In this document: piece after piece, positions 51,785-60,668 of the stretch | How positions within the stretch are numbered: the first letter of the stretch is position 1 | How the letters are laid out: each line of letters opens with the position of its first letter | From: Rhodoplanes sp. | Lineage (GTDB): Bacteria > Pseudomonadota > Alphaproteobacteria > Rhizobiales > Xanthobacteraceae | Direction of reading: 5' to 3' | Assembly (NCBI RefSeq): GCF_013377085.1 | Contig: NZ_JACAAX010000029.1 | Span: forward strand, 1-64,000 | Length of the DNA: 64,000 nucleotides | Program-made: the position numbers and the translations under genes | Notes under the pieces: model-generated | The model's input: the letters and a program-made list of their open reading frames with translations, nothing else | Database searches by the model: none | What the model was told of the DNA's origin: nothing

Positions 51785-52456
51785 TCACTTGCCCCGGATC
51801 GACCGGATCAGCGCGATGGTGTCGCGCACCTTCGTCTCGATACCCTTGTAGTCCTTGGCGTCGAGCAGCGCCTTGGTGATCAGGTTGGAACCGATGCCGA
51901 CGCAGACGACGCCGGCCTGGAACCATTTGCGCAGCGAGTCCTCGGAAGCGTCGACGCCGCCGGTCGGCATGATGCGGGTCCATGGGCACGGCGCCATCAC
52001 CGACTTCACGAACTCAGGGCCGCCGACCAGTCCGCCCGGAAAGATCTTGACGATCTCGCAGCCTAGCTCTTCGGCAAAGCCGATCTCCGACATGGTGCCG
52101 CAGCCCGGGCTGTAGGGGATCTTTCGCCGGTTGCAGACCTTGGCGACGTCGGGATTGAGCAGCGGGCCGACCACGAACTTGGCGCCGTTGGCGATGTAGA
52201 TGCCGGCGGTCGGCGCATCGACGACCGAGCCGACGCCCATGATCACGCTTTTATCGACTTTGGCGAAGTGGCGCGCGACGTCGAGAAACACCTGCGAGGC
52301 GAAGTCCCCGCGGTTGGTGAACTCGATGCACTTGGCGCCGCCGTTCGCGCAGGCCTGGATGACGTTCCTGCAGACCTCGACATCGGGATGATAGAACACG
52401 GGGATCACCCCCTGATCCATCATGGCCGCGAGAACCGTCATACGATCGTGTGCCAT
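51785..52456 (-). CDS. eda: KDPG/KHG aldolase
   Basis: A 223-residue class I aldolase: strand VIPVFYHPDVEV, KCIEFTNRGD, GVGSVVDAPTAG, FVVGPLLNPDVAKVC, the PYSPGCGTMSE loop and the Schiff-base Lys in CEIVKIFPGG (about 145). It converts 2-keto-3-deoxy-6-phosphogluconate to pyruvate and glyceraldehyde-3-phosphate, ending the uronide route. ATG 52456 has AGGAGG nine bases before it. It is first in the operon eda-kdgK-GH88-SDR. Confidence 0.92.
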   Translation of the reverse strand: MAHDRMTVLAAMMDQGVIPVFYHPDVEVCRNVIQACANGGAKCIEFTNRGDFASQVFLDVARHFAKVDKSVIMGVGSVVDAPTAGIYIANGAKFVVGPLLNPDVAKVCNRRKIPYSPGCGTMSEIGFAEELGCEIVKIFPGGLVGGPEFVKSVMAPCPWTRIMPTGGVDASEDSLRKWFQAGVVCVGIGSNLITKALLDAKDYKGIETKVRDTIALIRSIRGK

Positions 52457-52678
52457 GTCTTGAGCCTCCTCGAGTGGTGACGACGGATGGGCCGGACGCC
52501 CCACAAGACCCGCCGTCGAGGACCGGTACGCGATGGGACCTCGCGCTGGCGACCGCCGGCGCCCTGCCGCCGCGCACGATGATGCCGAGTTCCTCGGGAA
52601 CCACTTGCAGCACTGTGGATCGTGCGCGGACGAACGGACCGGCGGGCGAGGCCGGCGGGCATCGATCCGTCGACCAAG

Positions 52679-52694
52679 TAACTGTATAGTTACA
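52679..52694. promoter_or_regulatory. Inverted repeat upstream of eda
   Basis: GTAACT-GTAT-AGTTAC: perfect 6-base arms, 223 bases before eda, in an AT-rich patch. It may be an operator for a GntR/IclR/LacI-type regulator of the uronide genes, which is not in the window. Confidence 0.4.
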
Positions 52695-52918
52695 AAACCA
52701 CCGCAGCGGGCGACTCGTCAAGCTTCAAGCTGTTCCCGAAACGCAGGCCAAGGACGCGCGCCGGGATGGCTGGTGAATTGCCGACCGGGCACCGGCTGGG
52801 CGCCGGAGCTCCACCCGGCCTTCACCCATCGGCGCGCGGCCATCGCCCCGCCGGCTCGCATCACACCGCCAGACGTCGGCTCGCGATAGACCGTTCGCTT
52901 CGGGAGATGGCCGTCATG

Positions 52919-52952
52919 CGTCGGCCTCGGGGCTCTCACCCCGAGGCCGACG
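52919..52952. terminator. Strong hairpin in the eda upstream gap
   Basis: CGTCGGCCTCGGGG and CCCCGAGGCCGACG form a perfect 14-base-pair stem with a 6-base loop. There is no T-run on either side. It may insulate the two transcription units. The 52457-53184 gap (728 bases) otherwise holds the inverted repeat at 52679, an AT-rich promoter zone at 53080-53160 and no gene I can support. Confidence 0.4.
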
Positions 52953-53128
52953 GGAGAGCCGGTCGAGGTCTCGAAACAGTATAATCAGCAGAAGAGAATT
53001 TCCGCCAGGCAACGCCACCGAAAGTCCTGGTCTGGCACGAATGCCCGGAAAACTTGCTGTCATGAAGGCTATTCCGAGGCGTGTTAAGGTTAATTTTTGC
53101 TCTATCTTTATTAAAGTTTAATTCAAAT

Positions 53129-53157
53129 TGACGATAGGCTCCTCTTAACGAATATTA
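53129..53157 (+). promoter_or_regulatory. Candidate sigma-70-type promoter
   Basis: TTGACG (53129-53134), 17 bases, AATATT (53152-53157), at the end of a very AT-rich stretch with five TTAA tetramers. It reads into the unknown gene at 53185. Confidence 0.5.
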
Positions 53158-53184
53158 ACGGTCGTCAAGAAACCGGAGAGGGAC

Positions 53185-54108
53185 ATGTCGCGTAGTCTGG
53201 TTTTGGCTGCCGCCGAGACGTCGGCGACAGGCGCTTACGATCGCGCCCGAACAGCCCCCCCCACGCCCGGACCGTTCGAGCGCCCCACGCAAAATCGCGC
53301 GCCGACGAGCGAGCCAATGCGACACAGCCGAACGCCACCCCACCCGCGGCCGACCGCCGAGAAGGTGCTGCGCGCGTTCAACACCTGGGCGTTCAAGCGC
53401 GAGCAGCCCGAGCACCCGCATCTGCTCCTGCAGGTCGTGACCACCGCGGTCGCGCGGTCCGAGCCGCTGCGCTTCGTGCTGTACTGGGGCAAGGGTCCGC
53501 GCTGCCGGATCGGGCCCGAGGATCTCGAGTGCCTCGACTATCTCGGCAGCATGATCGCCCGGGTGCGCGAGGCGCATGCCGCCGGCGCCGCCGTGACGCT
53601 GATCCTCACCGACACCCATGCGCGCCACAACGGCCATCCGGAGGAGAGCATCGCGTCCTACTTCGCCGCGATCGCCGACGAGGCGGCGCGGCGCGGCCTG
53701 CAGACCTGCCGGCTCTCCGCCCTGGTCGACGCTGCGGGCGAGGCGGCGGTGGCGACGGCCGACACCCAGCCGGTGCCGGACGAGATTCTGCACAATCTCG
53801 CGGCCAGCGCCGGCAAATGGTATCGTGGCAACGGGTCCGCGGAGGACGGCGCGCGCGCCTATTATCGGATGAACATGGTGGAGAAGCGCGCCGTCGAGAT
53901 CGCGTTTCCGGGCGCCGTCTTCGTGACCTTCAACGGCAGCAAGCTACGGTGCTTGTTTCCGGCCAGCATGCCGGTCTTCTACATGTACTCGCTGCGGCGT
54001 GGCGTGAGCGTGAAGCCGTGGTTCCTGCCCTCGGACGCCGAGGCCTGCGGACCCGACGCCTGCCGCTGCCGCACGACGGACGACGCGTCGGAAGCCCTGC
54101 CGGACTGA
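53185..54108 (+). CDS. Protein of unknown function
   Basis: A 307-residue protein, not recognised. Residues 1-55 are low-complexity (Pro/Ala/Thr/Arg). The folded part has LRFVLYWGKGPRCRIGPED (about 93-112), VTLILTDTHARHNGHPEE (about 135-152), and KWYRGNGSAEDGARAYYRMN then VFVTFNGSKLRCLFP near 245. The layout faintly recalls isonitrile-synthase-like (PvcA/DIT1) proteins, but I cannot confirm this. ATG 53185 has GGAGAGGG before it; Met46 is another possible start. An EamA carrier follows on the same strand after 125 bases, which could mean a made-and-exported small molecule; that is speculation. Confidence 0.75.
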   Translation: MSRSLVLAAAETSATGAYDRARTAPPTPGPFERPTQNRAPTSEPMRHSRTPPHPRPTAEKVLRAFNTWAFKREQPEHPHLLLQVVTTAVARSEPLRFVLYWGKGPRCRIGPEDLECLDYLGSMIARVREAHAAGAAVTLILTDTHARHNGHPEESIASYFAAIADEAARRGLQTCRLSALVDAAGEAAVATADTQPVPDEILHNLAASAGKWYRGNGSAEDGARAYYRMNMVEKRAVEIAFPGAVFVTFNGSKLRCLFPASMPVFYMYSLRRGVSVKPWFLPSDAEACGPDACRCRTTDDASEALPD

Positions 54109-54233
54109 CGGGACCGAACGCCGCGAGGATCGGTGCGCCGGACATCGGCCGCCGACCGCCACCGGGACCAGGCCCAGCCGGCACGTGGCGGCGCCAGCCC
54201 CGCTCGTCGCCGCTCGACAGGGAGGGACGTCGT

Positions 54234-55376
54234 ATGACCGGCACCGCGCCCGCGCACCCCGCGCCGTCGCAAACCGCCGCCCCGTCGCCGGCCGCACCGC
54301 CGACGTCCGAGCGCGTCGACAACATCCCGCTCGGCATCCTGTTCATGATCGGTGCCACCGTGATGTTCGCGGTGTCGAGCGCCTTCGCCAAATGGCAGGT
54401 GGCGCTCTACCCGGTCGGCGAGGTGATGGCGTTCCGCTCGATCTCGTCGCTCCTGGTGTGCTCGCTGTTCGTGCTGCCGGTGACCGGCTTCTCGGTGTTC
54501 GCCACCAAGAAGGCGCATCAGCATGTCGCCCGCGGCCTCTCCCAGGCCGTGTCGCAGACCCTGACCGTGCTGGCCGTCAGCCTGATGCCGATCGCCGGCG
54601 CGATCGCGATCGGCTTCTCGGCGCCGCTGTGGGCGGCGCTGATCTCGGTGATCTGGCTCGGTGAGCGGGCCGGCAAGGCACGCTGGGCGGCGCTGCTCGC
54701 CGGCTTCGCCGGCGTACTGATCGTCACCGAGCCGGGCGCGGACTCGCTCAAGCTCGGCGCGCTGTTCGCGCTCGGCAATGCGGTGATGTACGGCAGCGTC
54801 ACGGTCGCGGTGCGCGGCATGACCAAGACGGAATCGGCCAACACCCTGCTGATGTGGCAGATGCTGACGATGTCGTTCTTCCACTCCTTCCTGCTGCTGT
54901 TCGGCTTCCGCATGCCGACCGGCATCGACGCGCTGATGCTGGTCGGCACCGGCCTGTGCAACGCCGTGCAGCAGTATTGCTGGACCAAGGCGCTGCACCT
55001 CGCGCCGACCACCGCGGTGTCGCCCTTCTATTACATGACGCTGGTGTGGGCGATCGTGATCGGCTTCTTCGTGTGGGGCGACCAGCCGACGCTCGCCCTG
55101 ATCGCCGGCTCGGCCATCGTGATCGCGTCCGGCCTGTTCCTGCTCTGGCACGAGGCGAAGGTGCGCCGGGCCGCCCAGGCCGGCTCCGGCCCCACGGCGA
55201 GCGGCGCGGCTGGTCCTGCGTCCATACCGGGCGAGCCGGCGTCGACGACCCCGGCGACGACGCAAGCGGCGACGACCCAGGTCGTGAAGAGTCAGGCGGC
55301 GACGATGCGGCGCTTCGGCCAGCCGGCGATCAGCCCGGCGATCTCGTCGATCGGCACGGCGCGGCTGAACAGATAG
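54234..55376 (+). CDS. EamA/DMT-family transporter
   Basis: A 380-residue inner-membrane protein with ten transmembrane helices in two EamA repeats (about 30-160 and 170-305): LGILFMIGATVMFAVSSAF, WLGERAGKARWAALLAGFAG, FYYMTLVWAIVIGFFVWGD. Such proteins move metabolites such as amino acids or nucleosides; the substrate is unknown. The last 75 residues are a Pro/Ala/Thr-rich tail, and the final 28 codons are antisense to the end of the convergent GGDEF-EAL gene, so this end is poorly constrained. ATG 54234 follows GGAGGG. Confidence 0.9.
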   Translation: MTGTAPAHPAPSQTAAPSPAAPPTSERVDNIPLGILFMIGATVMFAVSSAFAKWQVALYPVGEVMAFRSISSLLVCSLFVLPVTGFSVFATKKAHQHVARGLSQAVSQTLTVLAVSLMPIAGAIAIGFSAPLWAALISVIWLGERAGKARWAALLAGFAGVLIVTEPGADSLKLGALFALGNAVMYGSVTVAVRGMTKTESANTLLMWQMLTMSFFHSFLLLFGFRMPTGIDALMLVGTGLCNAVQQYCWTKALHLAPTTAVSPFYYMTLVWAIVIGFFVWGDQPTLALIAGSAIVIASGLFLLWHEAKVRRAAQAGSGPTASGAAGPASIPGEPASTTPATTQAATTQVVKSQAATMRRFGQPAISPAISSIGTARLNR

Positions 55377-57946
55377 CCCTGCGCCTCGTCGCAGCCGAGC
55401 GCCGCGAGGAGCTCCTGCTGGCGCGGCGTCTCGACGCCTTCGGCCGTCGTCGTCATGCCGAGTGCGCGCGCCATGTGGACCACCGCCTGGACGATGGCGA
55501 CGTGCTCGGCCCCTTCGTCGAGGTCGAGCACGAAGGCGCGGTCGATCTTGATCTTGTCGAACGGGAAGCTGCGCAGATAGCTCAGCGACGAGTAGCCGGT
55601 GCCGAAATCGTCCATGGCGATGCGCACGCCGGCCTGCTTGAGCCGGCGCAGGATGCGCAGCGTCTTCTCGCTGTCCTCGAGGAACACGCGCTCGGTGATC
55701 TCGAGCTCCAGCCGCTTCGGCTCCAGGCCGGTCGCGGCCAGCGTGCGCTCGATCGTGTCGACGAGATTCGGCGCCGAGAGCTGGACGGGAGACAGGTTGA
55801 CGGCGATCTTGATGTATTTCGGCCAGGCGACGGCGCGCCGGCAGGCCTCGGCCAGCGCCCATTCGCCGAGCGGCAGGATGAGGCCCGAGTCCTCGGCGAC
55901 CGGGATGAACACGTTGGGCGGGATCATCCCCTTCACCGGGTGGCGCCAGCGGGTCAGCGCCTCGAAGCCCGTGATGGATTTGGTCCGCAGGTCGACGATC
56001 GGCTGGTAGTGCAGCTCGAGCACGTCGCGGGCGATCGCCTCGCGCAGGTCCATCTCGATGTCGCGGCGGTCGTTGATCTCCTTGTTCATCGACGGATGGA
56101 AGAACTTGTGGGTGCCGCGGCACTCGGCCTTCACGGCATAGAGGGCGAGGTCGGCCGCCATCAGCAGATCGTCGGCGTCGCGGCCGTCCTGCGGCCCGAC
56201 CGCGATGCCGATGCTGACGCTGGAGCAGATGTGGTGGCCGTCGATCTCGCAGGGGCGCGCGATGGTTTCGACCAGGCGGTCGGCCAGCGCCTCGAGCGCA
56301 TCGCGCGATTCGACCGGCGACACCACGATCGCGAACTCGTCGCCGCCGAGCCTGGCCAGAACGTCGGTGTCGCGGATGGCGGCGCGCAGGCGCTGCGCCG
56401 ACTCCTGCAGCAGGCGGTCGCCGATGCGGTGGCCGAGCGTGTCGTTGATCACCTTGAAGCGGTCGATGTCGAGGAACAGCACGGCGTAGTCGCGCCCCGC
56501 CCTGCTCTCGTCCGCCACCCCGCGGCGGCCGACCAGCTCCAGCGCGGAGTGGAACACCCGCCGATTCGGCAACCCGGTGAGCGGATCCTCGGCGGCGAGC
56601 CGGGCGACGCGCGCCTCGGCCTGCCAGCGCTTGGTGATGTCCGTGAAGGTGTGCACGAAGCTGCCGTCCGGCAGATAGGCGGTTCGCACCTCCAGCACGG
56701 TGCCGTCCGGCAGGGTGCGCTCGCACACGGTGACGCGGCGCGGCACGCCGGCCGGCCCGACGGGCTCGGCCGACGGACGCAAGCTCGGCATCACGGTGTC
56801 GCGCAGCTTGCCGTGGCGGGTGATCCGCTCGGCGAGATGATCGAGATGCGGCGGGTGCTCGGCGATCTCCGGCGGCAGGTCGAGCAGCTCCAGACAGCGC
56901 CCGTTGATCACCGGGATCTCGAGATCCTTGGTGACCAGCATGATGCCCTGGCTCATATGCTCGAGCGTGAGCCCGAGCTGCTCGCTCTTCTGCACGGCCC
57001 TCGCCTCGGACCTCAGAATGCGGTTGACCGCCGCCAGGATCAGGATGGTGAGGACCAGGCCGACCGTCGCGTGCAGCTCGAGCGTGGTCAGCGAGTTCTT
57101 GAAGATGCCCGACTTGTCGACGCTGACGCCGACCCAGAGCGGCTGTCCTCGCACCTTGCGGATGGTGACGAGCCTGTCCTCCCCGGTCTGGGCGTCGTCG
57201 GTCTCGAAGGTCGCGTTGGTGCCGGCCATCACGTAGCCGTACGCCTTGGTGCCGCGCAGGTCGGTGCCGAGCCCGAGGCCGCCGGCCCGGCCGCCGCTGG
57301 AGCGGACCACGCCGTCGGCGCCGATCAGCGAGATCGAGGCCGACGGCCCGATGTCGATCTTGTCGTAGAACTGGGTGAGATGGGCGGGATCCAGCGAGGC
57401 GACGACGACGCCCGCGAAGGTGCCGTCGGTATTGAGGAAGCGGCGGGTGAACTGGACCGACCACTTGCCGCTGACCCGGCCGACCACCGGCTTGCTGATG
57501 AACAGGACGTCGTCGGGGCTGTCGAGATGGATGCGGTAGTGCTCACGGTCGCTCAGGTCGACCGCCGGCGCCGGCTGCGGCCCGGCGTTGGAGCCGCGCA
57601 TGATGCCGTTGGCGTCGATGATCGCCACCTGGACGATGATCTCGCTGAGCACGTCCGTGGTGGCGACGATGGTGTGGAAGTCGGTCGAATCCTTGCGGGT
57701 CTCGATGCTCCGCCGCAGGTAGAGAAGCGCCTTGTCGATCTCGCCGATCGAGCGCAGCACGTTCTCCTCGAACACCATCGCGAAGTTCTGGTTGGTGCGC
57801 TCGGCCTCGCGCTGGTCGGCCTGCACGCCCTCCAGGTACTTGGCCGCCACCCCCACCCACAGCATCGCGATGATGACGAGACCGAAAATCGCCGAGCTCC
57901 GCCGCTCGGCGATCAGTTTCGGCAGCTCGAGGATCGGCAGCGTCAT
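55292..57946 (-). CDS. Membrane GGDEF-EAL c-di-GMP protein with an external sensor
   Basis: An 884-residue protein with TM1 about 20-40, a periplasmic dCache-type sensor about 45-285, TM2 about 290-312, a PAS-like domain about 325-440, GGDEF about 450-615 (intact RLGGDEFAIVV; LFLDIDRFKVINDTLGH) and EAL about 625-875 (ITGFEALTRW, MDDFGTGYSSLSYLR, KIDRAFV). Both catalytic domains look complete, so it could make or break c-di-GMP. It should link an external ligand to motility or biofilm control. Downstream it overlaps the EamA gene end by 85 bases. Confidence 0.95.
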   Translation of the reverse strand: MTLPILELPKLIAERRSSAIFGLVIIAMLWVGVAAKYLEGVQADQREAERTNQNFAMVFEENVLRSIGEIDKALLYLRRSIETRKDSTDFHTIVATTDVLSEIIVQVAIIDANGIMRGSNAGPQPAPAVDLSDREHYRIHLDSPDDVLFISKPVVGRVSGKWSVQFTRRFLNTDGTFAGVVVASLDPAHLTQFYDKIDIGPSASISLIGADGVVRSSGGRAGGLGLGTDLRGTKAYGYVMAGTNATFETDDAQTGEDRLVTIRKVRGQPLWVGVSVDKSGIFKNSLTTLELHATVGLVLTILILAAVNRILRSEARAVQKSEQLGLTLEHMSQGIMLVTKDLEIPVINGRCLELLDLPPEIAEHPPHLDHLAERITRHGKLRDTVMPSLRPSAEPVGPAGVPRRVTVCERTLPDGTVLEVRTAYLPDGSFVHTFTDITKRWQAEARVARLAAEDPLTGLPNRRVFHSALELVGRRGVADESRAGRDYAVLFLDIDRFKVINDTLGHRIGDRLLQESAQRLRAAIRDTDVLARLGGDEFAIVVSPVESRDALEALADRLVETIARPCEIDGHHICSSVSIGIAVGPQDGRDADDLLMAADLALYAVKAECRGTHKFFHPSMNKEINDRRDIEMDLREAIARDVLELHYQPIVDLRTKSITGFEALTRWRHPVKGMIPPNVFIPVAEDSGLILPLGEWALAEACRRAVAWPKYIKIAVNLSPVQLSAPNLVDTIERTLAATGLEPKRLELEITERVFLEDSEKTLRILRRLKQAGVRIAMDDFGTGYSSLSYLRSFPFDKIKIDRAFVLDLDEGAEHVAIVQAVVHMARALGMTTTAEGVETPRQQELLAALGCDEAQGYLFSRAVPIDEIAGLIAGWPKRRIVAA

Positions 57947-58478
57947 CGGGTGGTTTTGGGTCTATTAACGGGACGGCCCCATCTTTTTCCAGTGCCGTTG
58001 CTACGGCCTTAACAGTATAGCGGAGCGTCGATTCTTAGATAATTCCAACTTAAGCCGGGCCTCCTGACAGGACCGGCAAGATCGCTCTATCGCGTTGAAT
58101 CAATGAGACTATTCAAAAAGATCGAACACCGGACGAGGCCGACCGGCAACAGCACTGTGCCGCGCTGGCCCAGGCGCGAAGCGGCGGTCTCGGCGGTCGC
58201 CGCACGGCTGCCGATCGCCTGCCTCGGCCCGCCGAGGATCGGATGCCGCTGCGCGAGCGCGGCCTCGACCGCGTGGTGACGACAGGTGCGATCGGCACCG
58301 ATCCGGACGAGCCGACCATCCGCCGCATGGCCGGCGGGGTGGCGTTCGGTGGCGCGCCCGGAGCCACCAACGCGGGAACAAATGCCCCGAAACTGGCCCG
58401 AGGATTGCATTTAGGTGGGCCAACACCACCGCGTGCCTGCACGCCTGGCCTCTCCCTCAGTCAAGGACATTCATCGCC
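57947..58478. other. Intergenic region without a clear gene
   Basis: 532 bases between the divergent GGDEF-EAL gene and the ABC transporter. An AT-rich zone at 57970-58060 has CTTAA and TTAAC tetramers and probably holds the GGDEF-EAL promoter. A few short open frames occur at 58090-58480, but none shows a family motif or a ribosome site. Confidence 0.6.
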
Positions 58479-59270
58479 ATGTTGTCCAAGCGCAATTTCC
58501 TCCTCGCCCTCAGCCTTTGCCTCGCTTCGATCGCGCTCGGAGGCGCTCGAGCGCAGACCGCGCTCGACGACATCCTGAAGGCCAAGACCATCAAGCTCGG
58601 CATTCCGACCGACTATCCGCCCTATGGCTTCGTCGGTCCGGACCTGAAGCCGATCGGCCTCGACATCGATGTCGCGACCCTGATCGCGGCCAAGCTGGGC
58701 GCGAAAGCCGAGCTCGTCCCGGTGGTGAGCGCCAACCGCATTCCCTACCTGCAGACCAAGAAGGTGGACCTGATCGTCGCCACCCTCGGCCGCAACGAAG
58801 AGCGGATGAAGATCATCGACTTCAGCCACGCCTATGCGCCCTTCTACCAGGGCGTGTTCGCGCTCAAGAGCACGGCGATCAAGAGCTTCGACGATCTCGC
58901 CGGCAAGACCGTCGCGGTGGCCCGCGGCGCCATGGAGGACGAGATGCTGGCCCAGATGGCGCCGCCCACCGTCATCGTGAAGCGGTTCGAGGACCAGGCC
59001 GCCACCACGGCCGCTTTCGCGGCCGGTCAGACCCAGGTGATCGCCACCAGCGTCGCCAATATCGGCGTGCTGAGCCAGAAGAACCCCGGTCTCGGCGTGG
59101 AGTACAAGCTCCTGCTGCGCGACAGCCCGCTCTTCGTCGGCATCGGCAAGGGCGAGGATGCGCTGCGCGCCAAGGTCAACGAGATCATCCTCGCGGCCAA
59201 GGCGGACGGCACGCTGGAGAAGCTGTCGCAGAAGTGGCTGAAGCGCGAGACCGGGGACCTGCCGCTGTGA
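58479..59270 (+). CDS. Polar amino-acid ABC transporter substrate-binding protein
   Basis: A 263-residue periplasmic solute-binding protein of family 3. Signal peptide about 1-25 (NFLLALSLCLASIALGG, cut near ARA-QT). The fold shows KLGIPTDYPPYGFVGPD, PIGLDIDVATLIAAKLG, VDLIVATLGRNEERMKIIDFS and GKTVAVARGAMEDEM. It delivers an amino acid or related compound to the two permeases and ATPase that follow, all on one strand. Confidence 0.95.
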   Translation: MLSKRNFLLALSLCLASIALGGARAQTALDDILKAKTIKLGIPTDYPPYGFVGPDLKPIGLDIDVATLIAAKLGAKAELVPVVSANRIPYLQTKKVDLIVATLGRNEERMKIIDFSHAYAPFYQGVFALKSTAIKSFDDLAGKTVAVARGAMEDEMLAQMAPPTVIVKRFEDQAATTAAFAAGQTQVIATSVANIGVLSQKNPGLGVEYKLLLRDSPLFVGIGKGEDALRAKVNEIILAAKADGTLEKLSQKWLKRETGDLPL

Positions 59271-59340
59271 GCCGGGCCGACCGCGGGCTGCCGCGCGACG
59301 CACCGTCACGCACTTCCGTCTCGGACACCGGATCCGCGTC

Positions 59341-60015
59341 ATGCGCATCGCACTCGATTTCTGGCCCGTCCTGGTCCAATGGCCGCTGCTGCTCGAAGGA
59401 GCCGCCTGGACCCTGGGGCTGACCGCAATCGCCACCCTGCTCGGGTCGGGGATCGGCATCGCCTGCGCCTGGGCGCGCGCCAAGGGGCCGCGGCCGCTGC
59501 GCTGGGCGGCGGGCGTCTATGTGGAGCTGATCCGCAACACCCCCTTCATCGTGCAGCTCTTCTTCATCTTCTTCGGCCTGCCGGCGGCCGGCATCAAGCT
59601 CACCCCGCTCACCGCCTCGATCCTGGCCATGACGATCAATCTCGGCGCCTACGCGACCGAGATCATCCGGGCCGGCATCGTGGCGACGCCGCGCGGCCAG
59701 ATCGAGGCGGGCGAAAGCCTCGCTCTGTCGCGGGTCCAGATCTTCTTCCACGTCGTGCTGCCGCCGGCGCTGAAGCGGGTCTGGCCGGCGCTGGTGAGCC
59801 AGATCATCATCGTGATGCTCGGCTCGGCCGTGTGCGGGCAGATCTCGATGGAGGAGCTGAGCCACGCGGCCAACCTCATCCAGAGCCGGAACTTTCGCGC
59901 GTTCGAGGCCTATATCCTGGCGACGCTGGTGTATCTGGGCCTCGCCGTGCTGGTGCGCCGCCTGCTCAATTGGGTGGGGCCACGCTTCGTCTTCGGTGGT
60001 CGAGGGGGCGCGTGA
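59341..60015 (+). CDS. Polar amino-acid ABC transporter permease 1
   Basis: A 224-residue inner-membrane protein of the HisM/GlnP type, about five helices, with the EAA coupling loop near residues 120-145 (QIEAGESLALSRVQIFFHVVLPPALKRV). The motif YVELIRNTPFIVQLFFIFFG near residue 60 is typical of the family. It pairs with the next permease; their genes overlap by one base. Confidence 0.94.
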   Translation: MRIALDFWPVLVQWPLLLEGAAWTLGLTAIATLLGSGIGIACAWARAKGPRPLRWAAGVYVELIRNTPFIVQLFFIFFGLPAAGIKLTPLTASILAMTINLGAYATEIIRAGIVATPRGQIEAGESLALSRVQIFFHVVLPPALKRVWPALVSQIIIVMLGSAVCGQISMEELSHAANLIQSRNFRAFEAYILATLVYLGLAVLVRRLLNWVGPRFVFGGRGGA

Positions 60016-60668
60016 TGGTCGACTTCACCCTCTGGGACATCCTGCGCAACCTGCTTCTCGCCGCGCGCTGGACCATCGTCCTGTCGCTCATCGCCTTTAT
60101 CGGCGGCGGCGTGATGGGCCTCGTCCTGCTGGTCCTCCGCCTCGGCCGGAACCGCTTCGCCGACATGGTGATCGGCGGCTACGTGCAGCTCTTCCAGGGC
60201 ACGCCGCTATTGATGCAGCTCTTCCTGCTCTATTTCGGCATCGCGCTGTTCGGCGTCGATACCTCGCCCTGGGTGGCGGCCTGCATGGCGCTGACCCTCT
60301 ACACGTCCGCCTATCTGACGGAAATCTGGCGTGGCTGCGTCGAGGCCGTCCCGCGCGGGCAGTGGGAGGCGTCGGCGAGCCTCGCGCTGAGCTTCGGCCA
60401 GCAGCTCTCCCACATCATCCTGCCGCAGGCGCTGAAGATCGCCGTGCCGCCGACCGTGGGCTTCCTGGTCCAGGTCATCAAGGGCACGGCGCTCGCCTCG
60501 GTCATCGGCTTCGTCGAGCTCACCAAGGCGGGCGGCATGATCGCCAACGCCACCTACGAGCCTCTGCTCGTCTACGGCTTCGTGGCGCTGATCTATTTCG
60601 CGATCTGCTTCCCGATCAGCCTCGTTGCCGGATCCCTGGAAAGGAAGCTCCATGTCGGCCAGCGCTGA
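60015..60668 (+). CDS. Polar amino-acid ABC transporter permease 2
   Basis: A 217-residue partner permease. Motifs [20 protein letters not shown] (about 57-76) and the EAA loop [19 protein letters not shown]. It starts at ATG 60015 in a TGATG overlap with permease 1 and overlaps the ATPase gene by 17 bases, so all three are coupled. Confidence 0.94.
   Translation: MVDFTLWDILRNLLLAARWTIVLSLIAFIGGGVMGLVLLVLRLGRNRFADMVIGGYVQLFQGTPLLMQLFLLYFGIALFGVDTSPWVAACMALTLYTSAYLTEIWRGCVEAVPRGQWEASASLALSFGQQLSHIILPQALKIAVPPTVGFLVQVIKGTALASVIGFVELTKAGGMIANATYEPLLVYGFVALIYFAICFPISLVAGSLERKLHVGQR

Noticed and set aside
53144-53160. A CtrA box upstream of the unknown gene
   Set aside because: The two TTAA elements are six bases apart, not seven; kept only as an AT-rich promoter feature.
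58243-58578. A 111-residue open frame before the ABC transporter
   Set aside because: It overlaps the start of the real substrate-binding protein and lacks a ribosome site or family signal.
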